Below, one piece after another: positions 53,310 to 61,634 of a DNA stretch of 64,000 bases. A program made the position numbers and the translations under genes. The DNA is taken from positions 186,001 through 250,000 of the forward strand of contig NZ_JACIAH010000004.1 of assembly GCF_014194695.1 (NCBI RefSeq). Direction: 5' to 3'. Each line of letters starts with the position of its first letter. Within the stretch, counting starts at the first letter, position 1. Origin of the DNA: Rhizobium sp. BK399 (GTDB lineage Bacteria; Pseudomonadota; Alphaproteobacteria; Rhizobiales; Rhizobiaceae). The notes beneath the pieces are model-generated. The model had not been told where the DNA came from. It saw only the letters and a program-made list of their open reading frames with translations, and did not search any database.

Positions 53310-54332
53310 CTAAGGGCGCGGGCGATGAGGACTAGTCGACTGGCGGATGCGCATCTCCGGCTTGATGAGATGGAGCCCGTCAGGCTCGTGGCTGCCGGCC
53401 AGACGATCGAGAAGCGCGCGAGCCGCAAGGCGTCCGACTTCGGCCTGGCCATTCCATACCGTCGTCAGCGCCGGCATCGAGATCGACGCTTCCTCGAGGT
53501 CATCGTAGCCGGTGACCGAGATATCCTTGCCCGGGACGAGACCGGCGCGGGCAATGCCGTTCATCAGTCCGATCGCGACGAGGTCATTCCAGCAGACGGC
53601 GGCCGTCGGCTTCTGCGGCAGCGACAGGAAGTGCACCGCCGCTTCGAAGCCGCCCTGCATCGAGCGCGGGCCGGGGATGCGCAAGCCAGGGTCGACATCT
53701 ATGCCGGCCTTGCGCAGCGCGTTGACGTAACCCTGGTAACGATCACGCCCCGTCGAGGTCTGGTCGGTGCCGCCGATCATCGCGATCGAGCTGTGGCCAA
53801 GGCCGATCAGATGATTGGTGGCGAGCGAAATGCCGTAGCTGTCGTCGCCGCGGTACGTCGGAAGGTCCAAGCCGTCCAGCGAACGGGCAACCAGGATCGC
53901 CGGCATGCCATTGTCTTCGGCAAGCTGCATGTCCTCCTGCGGCGTGCCGATCGCCGGCGACATGATGACGCCATCGCCACCGAGCTGCAGCAATGTCTCG
54001 ATGAAGGTGCGCTGCTTTTCGACCGAGTCGTAATGATTGGACAGGATGAAAGTATGGCGGCTGCGATCGAGCTCGCTTTCGATCGCCTTCAGGATTTCAC
54101 CGTAGAACGGATTCATGATGTCGTGCACAACGACACCGATGATGCCTGAGCGAGACGTGCGCAGGCTGGCGGCGCGGCGGTTGTATATATAGCCGAGCGC
54201 CCGCGCCTGTTCCTTGATTTTGTCTCGGGTGGCGCCAGCCACCAGCGGGCTGTCACGTAAGGCAAGAGATACGGTTGCTGTTGAAATGCCGAGCGTTTCG
54301 GCGATCGTCGAAAGCTTGATCTTTTGTGCCAC
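53310..54332 (-). CDS. LacI-family transcriptional regulator
   Basis: The 340-residue regulator has an N-terminal helix-turn-helix (KLSTIAETLGISTATVSLALRDSPLVAGATRDKI) and the hinge ALGYIYNRRAASLR, followed by a periplasmic-binding-protein-like sensor domain (IIGVVVHDIMNPFYGEILKA; TGYDDLEEASISMPALTTV). It is expected to repress sugar or polyol genes and itself. An AT-rich inverted repeat lies 70 bp upstream of its start, a plausible operator, and the dehydrogenase gene follows 20 bp after it. Confidence 0.92.
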   Translation of the reverse strand: MAQKIKLSTIAETLGISTATVSLALRDSPLVAGATRDKIKEQARALGYIYNRRAASLRTSRSGIIGVVVHDIMNPFYGEILKAIESELDRSRHTFILSNHYDSVEKQRTFIETLLQLGGDGVIMSPAIGTPQEDMQLAEDNGMPAILVARSLDGLDLPTYRGDDSYGISLATNHLIGLGHSSIAMIGGTDQTSTGRDRYQGYVNALRKAGIDVDPGLRIPGPRSMQGGFEAAVHFLSLPQKPTAAVCWNDLVAIGLMNGIARAGLVPGKDISVTGYDDLEEASISMPALTTVWNGQAEVGRLAARALLDRLAGSHEPDGLHLIKPEMRIRQSTSPHRPRP

Positions 54333-54401
54333 GTGTCCTCCCCAGGCAACGCGCGGATTTCTATGCGCTCAGCCGATGGAGCGGCCGAGCCTTATTAAAA
54401 T

Positions 54402-54421
54402 GTTTAATTAAAAGATTAAAC
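54402..54421. promoter_or_regulatory. Candidate operator for the LacI regulator
   Basis: GTTTAAT-TAAAAG-ATTAAAC is a perfect seven-base inverted repeat with a six-base spacer, and it contains the palindrome TTTAATTAAA. The site lies between the LacI-type gene and the MarR-type gene, about 70 bp from the LacI start. An autoregulatory operator is inferred. It lacks the CG centre usual for many LacI sites. Confidence 0.45.
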
Positions 54422-54453
54422 GCAGCGAGGCAATTCGTAATTTCACAAATTTG

Positions 54454-54966
54454 TCAGATTTCCTCAGGCTCGTCGAACGGGATCGCGGCCGACTGCAGAT
54501 TGGCATCGATGGCCTTCAAGAGACGGACCAGATTGCGGATTTCCTTCTCTGAAAACTCCTGGGTCGCCATGTGGTCGCAGGCCGACGCTGCCGTTTCGAT
54601 TGCCTGCACGCTGCCGCGACCAAGCTGGGTGAGGTAGACCTTCGTCAGGCGGGCATCTTCCGCGTCCGGCTTGCGCTCGAGGAAGCCTTGCGCCTCCATG
54701 CGTCCGATCGTGCGCGTCATGGTCGGCGCCTTGACGCCGAGTTTGTGGGCCAGTCCGCCGGCCGTCATCCCGTCGCTCTCAGCCAGGGAAAGGATCACGC
54801 CGTCCTGGCCGGCATAAAGGCCGCTTTCGAGGAGATTGCGCGATAGGACAGTTCGCATCGACCGCGCCGCCTGTGTCAAAGCCGGCGAAAGATCAACGAC
54901 GGTATATTCGGTCTGGTCCTTCTTCTTGGACTTCTGCTTCTTTCCGTCCTTGTGCTTCTTCCCCAT
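54454..54966 (-). CDS. MarR-family transcriptional regulator with Lys-rich N-terminus
   Basis: The 170-residue regulator is called from the ATG 54964-54966 (AGGG upstream); longer frames are less likely. The first 20 or so residues are strongly basic (MGKKHKDGKKQKSKKK). The winged-helix region follows: LLESGLYAGQDGVILSLAE, MTAGGLAHKLGVKAPTMTRTI, and the wing LERKPDAEDARLTKVYLT. Such regulators bind palindromes near their own gene. Ligand and targets are unknown. The basic tail may add unspecific DNA contact. The creatininase-family gene is divergent. Confidence 0.88.
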   Translation of the reverse strand: MGKKHKDGKKQKSKKKDQTEYTVVDLSPALTQAARSMRTVLSRNLLESGLYAGQDGVILSLAESDGMTAGGLAHKLGVKAPTMTRTIGRMEAQGFLERKPDAEDARLTKVYLTQLGRGSVQAIETAASACDHMATQEFSEKEIRNLVRLLKAIDANLQSAAIPFDEPEEI

Positions 54967-55138
54967 CGCCATCCCTTTGACTTTGCTGCGTTGCGCACCC
55001 CTTACGTGTGGGGAGCAGGAACATTCATGATCACCTCCCCCAAATCGATTTCGATTTAAGGGGTTATGCGCTAAGCATTGAGAACGCTGCACAATGACAT
55101 TGCGCATCATTTCGTCATAAACAAGAGGTCTTAGCCGG

Positions 55139-55930
55139 ATGACGGAGCCTTCTCGCGACTTCGCGGATAACGATACGAACCTGACGCCCGCGGACCGCCG
55201 TCAATGGATCGCCGTTCTGCCGCTTGGCGCGCATGAACAGCATGGTCCGCATCTGCCTTTCGATACCGACACCCTGATCGCGAGGGGCATCGTTGCCCGG
55301 CTCAAAGCCGCACTTCCCGCCGCCTTGCCGGCGACGTTTCTGCCCACGGAAGAGGTCGGCTACTCGGTCGAGCATATGGACGTGAAGGGCACACAAACGC
55401 TGACATATGGCGAGGCCGTCGAGCGCTGGCTGGGCATTGCCCAAAGGCTCGCGGGGACGGGCATCCGCAAGCTGGTGATGCTGAACGCCCATGGCGGAAA
55501 CTCACCGCTGATGACGATCGTCGCGACCGAAGCCCGAGTCCGGTTCAACATGCTGGCCGTCGCCACCAGCTGGACGCGCTTCGGCGTTCCCGCCGGTGTC
55601 ATCTCGCCCGAGGAGAAGACGATCGACATCCACGGCGGCGACATCGAGACCTCTGTGATGCTGGCGCTTCACCCCGAAAAGGTGGACATGGAGAAGGCTG
55701 CGGATTTCCCCTCCCGCCAGTCCGATTTTGCCGCCCGCTTCAAGCATCTGCGCGCCTACGGCCCGCACGCCTTCGGGTGGAAGATGTCGGATCTCAGCGC
55801 ATCGGGTGTGGCGGGCAACGCATCGCGGGCGACGGCGGAAAAGGGCGAGGCGCTGATTGCGCATTCGGTAAAAGGGCTGGTCGAACTGCTGCAGGATGTC
55901 GACGCATTCGACCCGGCAGAGCTTCATTGA
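55139..55930 (+). CDS. Creatininase family protein
   Basis: The 263-residue protein has the metal-binding pattern of the creatininase fold: LGAHEQHGPHLPFDTD, LNAHGGNSP and HGGDIETSVM. Members hydrolyse creatinine, sarcosine-linked amides or other cyclic amides, or act in cofactor maturation (MftE-like); the substrate is not evident here. It is divergent from the MarR gene and 125 bp upstream of the CobW gene. Creatinine breakdown gives sarcosine in some bacteria, and sarcosine oxidase genes are in the window, but at 25 kb distance the link is speculative. Confidence 0.88.
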   Translation: MTEPSRDFADNDTNLTPADRRQWIAVLPLGAHEQHGPHLPFDTDTLIARGIVARLKAALPAALPATFLPTEEVGYSVEHMDVKGTQTLTYGEAVERWLGIAQRLAGTGIRKLVMLNAHGGNSPLMTIVATEARVRFNMLAVATSWTRFGVPAGVISPEEKTIDIHGGDIETSVMLALHPEKVDMEKAADFPSRQSDFAARFKHLRAYGPHAFGWKMSDLSASGVAGNASRATAEKGEALIAHSVKGLVELLQDVDAFDPAELH

Positions 55931-55950
55931 GGCCGCCGCCGCTGCGACGT

Positions 55951-55966
55951 GATCTTATAACATACG
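55951..55966. promoter_or_regulatory. Possible Zur-like site upstream of the CobW gene
   Basis: The core TCTTATAACA (55953-55962) differs by one base from TGTTATAACA, the centre I recall for alphaproteobacterial Zur sites. It lies 94 bp before the CobW start in the short gap after the creatininase gene. A site for a zinc-uptake regulator fits a zinc chaperone gene. This is inference from memory of the consensus. Confidence 0.4.
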
Positions 55967-56055
55967 AATCCCTTTGAACTGCCGCGCGCAACTCCTTATA
56001 TGTGACCGACGAATTTTCAGCCCCGCCCCCGGGCGTGCCATCTCTCGAGGTTCTT

Positions 56056-57177
56056 ATGACCGACGCGATCCCCACCCAGCAGAAGCCAATCCCCGTTACC
56101 GTTCTCACCGGCTACCTCGGCGCCGGCAAGACGACCTTGCTCAACCGCATCCTGTCGGAGAACCACGGCAAGAAATATGCGGTCATCGTCAACGAGTTCG
56201 GCGAGATCGGCATCGACAACGACCTCATCGTCGAATCCGACGAAGAAATCTACGAAATGAACAACGGCTGTGTCTGTTGCACCGTGCGCGGCGACCTGAT
56301 CCGCGTCGTCGAAGGCCTGATGCGCCGCCCCGGCCGTTTCGACGGCATCATCGTTGAAACCACGGGCCTTGCCGATCCGGTGCCGGTCGCGCAGACCTTC
56401 TTCATGGATGACGACGTTCGCGCCAAGACGGAACTTGATGCCGTCGTCGCCCTTGTCGACGCCAAGCACCTGCCGCTACGCCTGAAGGACAGCCGTGAAG
56501 CCGAAGACCAGATCGCCTTCGCCGACGTCGTGCTGATCAACAAGACCGACCTCGTGACGCCGGAAGAACTCGCGCAGATCGAGGATGTCGTCCACGCCAT
56601 CAACCCATCGGCCCGTGTTTACAAGACCAGCCGCTCGGGCGTCGATCTCGCGCGCGTTCTCGATCAGGGCGCCTTCAACCTGGAGCGCGCGCTGGAAAAC
56701 GATCCGCACTTCCTCGATCATGACCACGACGATCACGTCTGCGGCCCGGATTGCGATCACGACCACCACCATCATCACCATGCGCATGATCACGATCACG
56801 ATCATGACCATCATCACGACGATCACGACCATGATCATGACCACCATCACCATGGCGCCGTGTCGCCGATCCACGATGTAACGGTGCAGTCGGTGTCGCT
56901 GCGCGGCGGCGAAATGAACCCCGAACGCTTCTTCCCCTGGGTTCAGAAGATCACCCAGACGCAGGGCCCGAACATCCTGCGCCTCAAGGGCATCATCGCC
57001 TTCAAGGACGACCCGGAGCGCTATGTCATTCAGGGCGTCCACATGATCGTTGAAGGCGATCATCAGCGTCCGTGGAAGGATGGCGAGAAGCACGAAACCC
57101 GCCTCGTCTTCATCGGCCGCGAACTCGACCGCGAAAAGCTCGAGGCTTCCTTCAAGGCGTGTGAGGCGGCAGCCTGA
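56056..57177 (+). CDS. CobW/ZNG1-type GTPase, zinc metallochaperone
   Basis: The 373-residue protein starts at the ATG at 56056 ([19 protein letters not shown]). The P-loop [12 protein letters not shown], the metal-binding CxCC motif at Cys72/Cys74/Cys75 ([10 protein letters not shown]), the switch ETTGLADP and the guanine motif NKTD are all present. A long His/Asp-rich tract (about residues 220-266, with an HxHDHDH pattern and VCGPDCDH) precedes the CobW C-terminal domain. This combination is typical of COG0523 proteins that hand zinc to client enzymes under zinc shortage. It overlaps the WD40 gene by one base. Confidence 0.92.
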   Translation: MTDAIPTQQKPIPVTVLTGYLGAGKTTLLNRILSENHGKKYAVIVNEFGEIGIDNDLIVESDEEIYEMNNGCVCCTVRGDLIRVVEGLMRRPGRFDGIIVETTGLADPVPVAQTFFMDDDVRAKTELDAVVALVDAKHLPLRLKDSREAEDQIAFADVVLINKTDLVTPEELAQIEDVVHAINPSARVYKTSRSGVDLARVLDQGAFNLERALENDPHFLDHDHDDHVCGPDCDHDHHHHHHAHDHDHDHDHHHDDHDHDHDHHHHGAVSPIHDVTVQSVSLRGGEMNPERFFPWVQKITQTQGPNILRLKGIIAFKDDPERYVIQGVHMIVEGDHQRPWKDGEKHETRLVFIGRELDREKLEASFKACEAAA

Positions 57178-58166
57178 TGCCGACAGTTGCCCCGTTTGAT
57201 CTCGACGGCCATATCCTGGCCGTCGAATTTTTAGGTGACACTCCCTTCTTCGCCAATGCTGCTGGCACCTTTCACCGCCTCGACGGCGGCGAGAAGGTGA
57301 CCGAAGCCCATCAGGGCATGCTGAGCTGCATCCGCGATCCCGATAGCGAAAGCCTGATTTCCGGCGGCGAAGACGGCAAGGTGCTGCGCATCACGGCCGA
57401 CGCCAACGTCACAGAACTCGCCAATGCGCCGCGCAAGTGGATTTCCCAGCTTGCCGCCGGCCCGCAGGGCTCCGTCGCCTACTCCTACGGCAAGAGCGCC
57501 TTCGTCCGCCTCGCCGATGGTACGACCAAGGAATTTACCGAAGAACGCACCGTCGAAGGCCTCGCCTTTGCGCCGAAGGGCATGCGCATTGCCACGGCGC
57601 GCTATAACGGCGTATCGCTGCATTGGGTCGGCACCGCTGCCAAGCCCGTCGACCTCGAATGGAAGGGTGCTCATACCGGCGTCACCTTCTCGCCTGACGG
57701 CAACTTCCTCGTCACCACGATGCAGGAAAACGCGCTGCACGGCTGGAAGCTCGACAGCAAGGCCGGCGCCGAGGCCCGCCACATGCGCATGACCGGCTAC
57801 CCCTCCAAGGTGAAGTCGCTCTCCTGGTCGGCGAAGGGCAAGTGGCTTGCCTCCTCGGGTGCACCGGCCGCCATCGTCTGGCCCTTCCAGGGCAAGGACG
57901 GCCCGATGGGCAAGGCACCGCTCGAGCTCGGCACCCGCGCCAACATCATGGCGACGTCGGTCAAGTTCCATCCCGTGGAGGACATCCTCGCAATCGGCTT
58001 CATCGACGGCATGATCCTCGCAGTGCGTCTCAACGACAGCAAGGAAGCGCTGCTGCGGCGCCCCGGCAAGGGCGCCATCACCTCGATGAGCTGGAGCAAG
58101 AACGGCAAGCTGCTGGCCTTCGCCTCCGAAGCCGGCGATTGCGGCGTCGTCGACATCGCGGCCTAG
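57177..58166 (+). CDS. WD40-repeat protein coupled to the CobW gene
   Basis: The 329-residue protein is a beta-propeller built of WD40-like blades; visible are ISGGEDGKVLRI, GVTFSPDGNFLVTTMQ, LSWSAKGKWLASSGAPAAIVWPF and MSWSKNGKLLAFASEAGD. There is no signal peptide, so it is cytosolic. Its ATG overlaps the CobW stop (TGATG), so the two are translated together. A propeller partner might be a scaffold or client of the zinc chaperone. Function unknown. Confidence 0.87.
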   Translation: MPTVAPFDLDGHILAVEFLGDTPFFANAAGTFHRLDGGEKVTEAHQGMLSCIRDPDSESLISGGEDGKVLRITADANVTELANAPRKWISQLAAGPQGSVAYSYGKSAFVRLADGTTKEFTEERTVEGLAFAPKGMRIATARYNGVSLHWVGTAAKPVDLEWKGAHTGVTFSPDGNFLVTTMQENALHGWKLDSKAGAEARHMRMTGYPSKVKSLSWSAKGKWLASSGAPAAIVWPFQGKDGPMGKAPLELGTRANIMATSVKFHPVEDILAIGFIDGMILAVRLNDSKEALLRRPGKGAITSMSWSKNGKLLAFASEAGDCGVVDIAA

Positions 58167-58171
58167 CCGCC

Positions 58172-58669
58172 ATGCGCCGCGGGATGCAGCAGCCCGACGT
58201 TGTCCGGCTTGAGGCCAAACATATGCGAGACGCCGCAATGCTGCGTCGTCTCGCGCTTTCGGAGCGGCTCCCCTGGTTGTCGGATGTTCATACCCCGGAA
58301 GAAGACGAGGTTTACTGGCGCACGCAGCTTTTCCCCAACCGCACGATACTCGGCGCCATCTCGGATCAACGGCTCGTCGGAGTTATCGCGTATGGCGAAA
58401 ATGAAATCGAGCAGCTCTATGTCCTCCCCGAGTTCCAGGCCAGGGGTATAGGCAGCATGTTGCTTCACCGCGCTCAGGAAGAGATGGACGAAATAGAGCT
58501 CTGGACGTTCCAGAAGAACACCAATGCGCGACGGTTCTACGAGCGCAACGGTTTTGTCGCCGTAAAAGAGACGGACGGCGCTGGCAACGAGGAGCGGGAG
58601 CCTGATGTTCTGTATCACTGGCGCCGCCCGCCGTCATTGAGTGACCAACTGAAGTCTTCGGACACTTAG
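58172..58669 (+). CDS. GNAT-family N-acetyltransferase
   Basis: The 165-residue protein is called from the ATG at 58172 (a second ATG is at 58184). The acetyl-CoA-binding motif A is visible as YVLPEFQARGIGSMLLHRAQEEM, with motif B WTFQKNTNARRFYERNGFV. It acetylates an amine of unknown kind. It begins five bases after the WD40 gene and is likely the last gene of that operon. Convergent with the serine hydrolase gene, 21 bp between stops. Confidence 0.88.
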   Translation: MRRGMQQPDVVRLEAKHMRDAAMLRRLALSERLPWLSDVHTPEEDEVYWRTQLFPNRTILGAISDQRLVGVIAYGENEIEQLYVLPEFQARGIGSMLLHRAQEEMDEIELWTFQKNTNARRFYERNGFVAVKETDGAGNEEREPDVLYHWRRPPSLSDQLKSSDT

Positions 58670-58690
58670 CCCGCATCCGGCTTTCGCTGA

Positions 58691-59701
58691 TCAGCTTTGG
58701 CGGCTGGCAATGATAATCTCGGCCAATACACCATGCAGGGCATCGCGATAGCCGGTGCGCGCGGATGGGCCGGTTTCCTCCGATGTCATAACAACGGTCA
58801 TCCCGATCGAGGGGACGATATAAAGCATCTGGCCGCCATAGCCCCAAGCGAAATGGACCTCTTCCCCGCCGATCCGGCGTGAGAACCAGCCATAGCCGTA
58901 GTCGTCACCAGAGAAGCGCGAATTGGTACGATGCTGCCAGGACTGGGCGATCCAGTCCGCCGGAACGACCTGCGTCCCGTTCGCCGTCCTGCCGCCATTG
59001 CGGTAGAGTTCCCCGAAGGCCAGCAGCGAGCGCGCTGTCATCGCCATCTGGTTGCCGCCGAGATAGATGCCTTGCGGGTCCCGCTCCCAGGCACCTATGC
59101 GAAAACCGTCGACGGGTGCAAGCCATTCGCGGGCGAGCGCCAGCGTCGACTTCCCGCTGACCTTCGTGAGGATAGCCGAGAGAAGGTGCGTGGAGGCTGT
59201 CGAGTAAAGCATCTGACCGCCGGGCTCGTCGTCGAAAGGCTGCGCAAGCGCGAACCGCACCCAATTCTGCGAGGCAACCCAGCGGCCGTAGTTGGGACCG
59301 GAGAGCCGCCCAAGCCCCGCCTGCATGGAAAGCAGGTTGCCAATCGTGATCTGGTTGAGACGCGGATCGGGATCGGCAGGCAGGTCGCCCTTCAAGATGG
59401 GAGCGATCCGCTGATCGGGGGCCTCAAGGAGCTTCTTCTCGATCGCAATGCCGACGAGGCTCGAAATGATCGATTTCGACGCGGACTTGATGTTGACGGA
59501 CTCGGTCGTTGTGTGCCCGCGATATCCTTGCTCTGCCACGATCCGACCGTCTCTGGCGACGATCACGGCTTTCAGTGGCTTGAGATCCGTGCGGGACGAC
59601 AAATTCTCCAGGAGAGCTGCCGTCCGGCCGTTTTCCTGCTGCGCGAAGGCAGCAAACGGCGACAGCAGGACAACGATGAGAAGAGCGAGGCGTTTAATCA
59701 T
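58691..59701 (-). CDS. Serine hydrolase (class C beta-lactamase-like)
   Basis: The 336-residue protein has a signal peptide (MIKRLALLIVVLLSPFAAFAQ). The SxxK motif is SASKSIISSLVG, with Ser as nucleophile and Lys as base; a Tyr in YSTASTHLLSAIL (YxN-like position) and HFAWGYGGQMLYI (replacing the HxG/KTG motif) complete the fold. It belongs to the CubicO/esterase type of the beta-lactamase superfamily and is probably a periplasmic peptidase or esterase; true beta-lactam hydrolysis is not indicated. Confidence 0.87.
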   Translation of the reverse strand: MIKRLALLIVVLLSPFAAFAQQENGRTAALLENLSSRTDLKPLKAVIVARDGRIVAEQGYRGHTTTESVNIKSASKSIISSLVGIAIEKKLLEAPDQRIAPILKGDLPADPDPRLNQITIGNLLSMQAGLGRLSGPNYGRWVASQNWVRFALAQPFDDEPGGQMLYSTASTHLLSAILTKVSGKSTLALAREWLAPVDGFRIGAWERDPQGIYLGGNQMAMTARSLLAFGELYRNGGRTANGTQVVPADWIAQSWQHRTNSRFSGDDYGYGWFSRRIGGEEVHFAWGYGGQMLYIVPSIGMTVVMTSEETGPSARTGYRDALHGVLAEIIIASRQS

Positions 59702-59788
59702 TCCGCTGAGCTAGCGTAGCCACACTCCAAAATCATCGCCAGCGCGATGCGCCTCACGCGGACGTGAAGGTTTATGATCGGTGGGCGT

Positions 59789-60019
59789 TCACTGATGCAC
59801 GCAAGTGCGGCTGATCGACGACCGTTTCGGCGCCTTTCTGTACTTGGCGATCATGCCGCTCGGACATTTCTTGTCGTCATAAAGCACCGCTTGGCCCGGC
59901 TCCAGCGACTCCAAGGTTGGCTTCGATGTGACCGTCCGGATCGCGGCGCTTGCCGGCGCGGAGCTGGCCGCGGCGAGGAGCAAAGAAGTGAACATCAGAA
60001 CCAAGATTGAACGTCCCAT
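59789..60019 (-). CDS. Small secreted protein, 76 aa (DUF6719-like)
   Basis: The 76-residue protein from the ATG 60017-60019 (GAGGG upstream) has a signal peptide, MGRSILVLMFTSLLLAAAS, and a mature part with TLESLEPGQAVLYDDKKCPSGMIAKY and a final SRTCVHQ; the two Cys could pair. It resembles the small periplasmic DUF6719 proteins of rhizobia, though the match is from memory. Function unknown. Confidence 0.65.
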   Translation of the reverse strand: MGRSILVLMFTSLLLAAASSAPASAAIRTVTSKPTLESLEPGQAVLYDDKKCPSGMIAKYRKAPKRSSISRTCVHQ

Positions 60020-60633
60020 TTGCACACCCTCAAGTTCAACATTGCTAATTTACTATCTTACCGAAAGAAGGCCGGCACAACGAAGCCGAAAGGCGTAAGC
60101 CGGCATTCGCGTAGGCGGCCCAAGACGCCGCGCGGAGCAGTGCTTCGCGACGGCTTTGCCGGATCGGAGATGGGCGGGGAGTGCAAATGTCAGGCTGTAT
60201 CGCCTGCCCGATCGCGTCAGGCTTTCGGCGCCTCGAGATCGGCAGGAGCGTCTCCCGACCCCAATTCCCCCGATGGATCTTCCACCCTGACGGCTTCAGA
60301 CCCAGCCTTGGCAACCGTCATCGGGCGCCGAAATATGAACGGAAAGCGGACCGGTTCATGAACCCGGCTCCCTGCCCGATGACGAGGAGATCATAGAGCG
60401 ACCCGGCGTCAGCGAGGAAAACTTCTGCCCAAACTTTCATCTACATGCTTGAATTTATTGCACATTAATGAGAACAAACCGGGAATTCCATCCCCTTCGG
60501 GGTGAAACTCAGGTGTTGCTAAAATATCATTAATTTTTGCTCTCACAGTTTTTTGTTCATCTGGCGTTCAGAAAACTCTTGGGAAAGCCGCCTTTTGAGC
60601 CCACATTGAACTCCTGAGAATAGGAGTGCATGA
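60020..60633. other. Intergenic region, no supported gene
   Basis: These 614 bp hold a few short open frames without family-like sequence or good ribosome sites. A 12-bp palindrome, GGTTCATGAACC, is at 60353-60364, and a short hairpin (CCCC-TTC-GGGG) lies near 60493-60503. The last 180 bp are distinctly AT-richer and probably contain the promoter and leader of the small membrane protein gene that follows. Confidence 0.5.
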
Positions 60634-60768
60634 ATGATTCTAAGGGCCACTGCCGCAGCGACTGTATTCGCGGTTTATGCTTTCACGATGTTCTTCATCG
60701 CCGCTATACCTGAAAATGTCGTTCAGACTGCCGGAACTCAAATCATCGACGCAAGCGTCGTGAAATGA
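60634..60768 (+). CDS. Small predicted membrane/secreted protein, 44 aa
   Basis: The ATG at 60634 sits behind AGGAG (spacing about eight). The 44 residues start MILRATAAATVFAVYAFTMF and continue with FIAAIPENVVQTAG, so there is one hydrophobic helix of about 20 residues followed by a polar tail ending DASVVK. It could be a single-pass membrane peptide or an exported peptide. The clean ribosome site and AT-rich promoter-like upstream DNA support a real gene. It has no recognisable family. Confidence 0.6.
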   Translation: MILRATAAATVFAVYAFTMFFIAAIPENVVQTAGTQIIDASVVK

Positions 60769-60864
60769 TTGAAGCCTGAGGGGGCAAGCAGTCGTAAAAG
60801 TTTAGGCTACGCGTTCGCCGGCTCTTCCGGCGTCTCTAAACTCGATTTCCAAAAAGCAGGAAAC

Positions 60865-60896
60865 GAAAAAGCCCCTCCCCATCAGGGGGAGAGGCT
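60865..60896 (-). terminator. Terminator of the odc2-GNAT unit
   Basis: Read on the reverse strand, a GC-rich stem (AGCCTCTCCCC, then TGAT, then GGGGAGGGGCT with one mismatch) is followed by TTTTTCG. It lies eight bases beyond the stop of the leftward GNAT gene. Confidence 0.85.
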
Positions 60897-60903
60897 CTGC
60901 CGA

Positions 60904-61494
60904 TCACGCCGCCCTGCGGACCGGGGCGCTTGTCAGCATCCGTCCCGAGGGGACGATCATGCCGGCCGCGCCGTCAAGCCAGCCTTCGATGAGTTGCAGC
61001 GCCAGGAAGCGCGAACGTTCGAAAGGGCCCGGCATGACGAGGTGTTGAGCCTTCTCGGCAAAGAAGCCGAAACGCTCGTAGTAAGGGGCATCGCCGACGA
61101 GCAGGATGGCGCCGTGCCCACGGTTCTTCGCTTCCAGAATGGCGGCGCGCATCAGTGCCGAACCGACGCCCTTGCCCTCGAAGGTGGAATCGACGGCCAG
61201 CGGCCCAAGCAACAGCGCATTGATCGGCGTCGCATCGGCATTAACGCCGGCCTCGATGTTCCATAGACGGACAGTGCCGATGACATGGTTGTCGCGATCA
61301 CGCGCGACAAGTGCCAGGCCTTCGGCCGGCAGGCGGCCGCGGCGAATCTTCTCCGACGACTTCTTGCGGCGGTTCGGGCCCATGGCGCGATCGAGCAGGT
61401 TTTCGCGCGCGACGACATCGCCGGGGTTTTCGGCGTCGATGGTGAAGACAGAAGGCGCAAAATATGCGCGGACAGAATCAAGAACAGCGGCCAT
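60904..61494 (-). CDS. GNAT-family N-acetyltransferase next to the decarboxylase
   Basis: The 196-residue protein starts MAAVLDSVRAYFAPSVFTID. The acetyl-CoA site is LGPLAVDSTFEGKGVGSALM with AILEAKNRGHGAILLVGDAPYYERFGF, the YhbS-like pattern. Since it follows the decarboxylase on the same strand, it may acetylate a polyamine or diamine product; this is inference. A 15-bp palindrome lies just upstream of its ribosome site GGGAGG. Confidence 0.88.
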   Translation of the reverse strand: MAAVLDSVRAYFAPSVFTIDAENPGDVVARENLLDRAMGPNRRKKSSEKIRRGRLPAEGLALVARDRDNHVIGTVRLWNIEAGVNADATPINALLLGPLAVDSTFEGKGVGSALMRAAILEAKNRGHGAILLVGDAPYYERFGFFAEKAQHLVMPGPFERSRFLALQLIEGWLDGAAGMIVPSGRMLTSAPVRRAA

Positions 61495-61514
61495 CGTGGC
61501 CTCCCGAACTCAAA

Positions 61515-61634
61515 ACCGTTTCAAACGGTATCGTCAGATCATTGTGAGGGTGCCGCCCCGGCTGGCTACGGGGCGAGCGTGGTCTTTACTGGCACATAAG
61601 CCTTTCTCGGATCTGCGATCCGAGGGTCATGTGC
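61515..61634 (-). other. Structured gap between the decarboxylase and GNAT genes
   Basis: In 140 bp there are three perfect inverted repeats: ACCGTTT-C-AAACGGT (61515-61529); CGCCCCG with its complement (61554-61560, 61569-61575, loop of eight); and CTCGGATC-TGC-GATCCGAG (61606-61624), itself enclosed by GCACAT/ATGTGC arms (61592-61597, 61629-61634). None has a T-run. They may control transcript decay or GNAT expression; the first is also operator-like. Confidence 0.6.

Noticed and set aside
60020..60396. Several 70-113 codon frames on both strands
   Set aside because: No ribosome sites, no conserved-looking motifs, and mutually overlapping; treated as intergenic.
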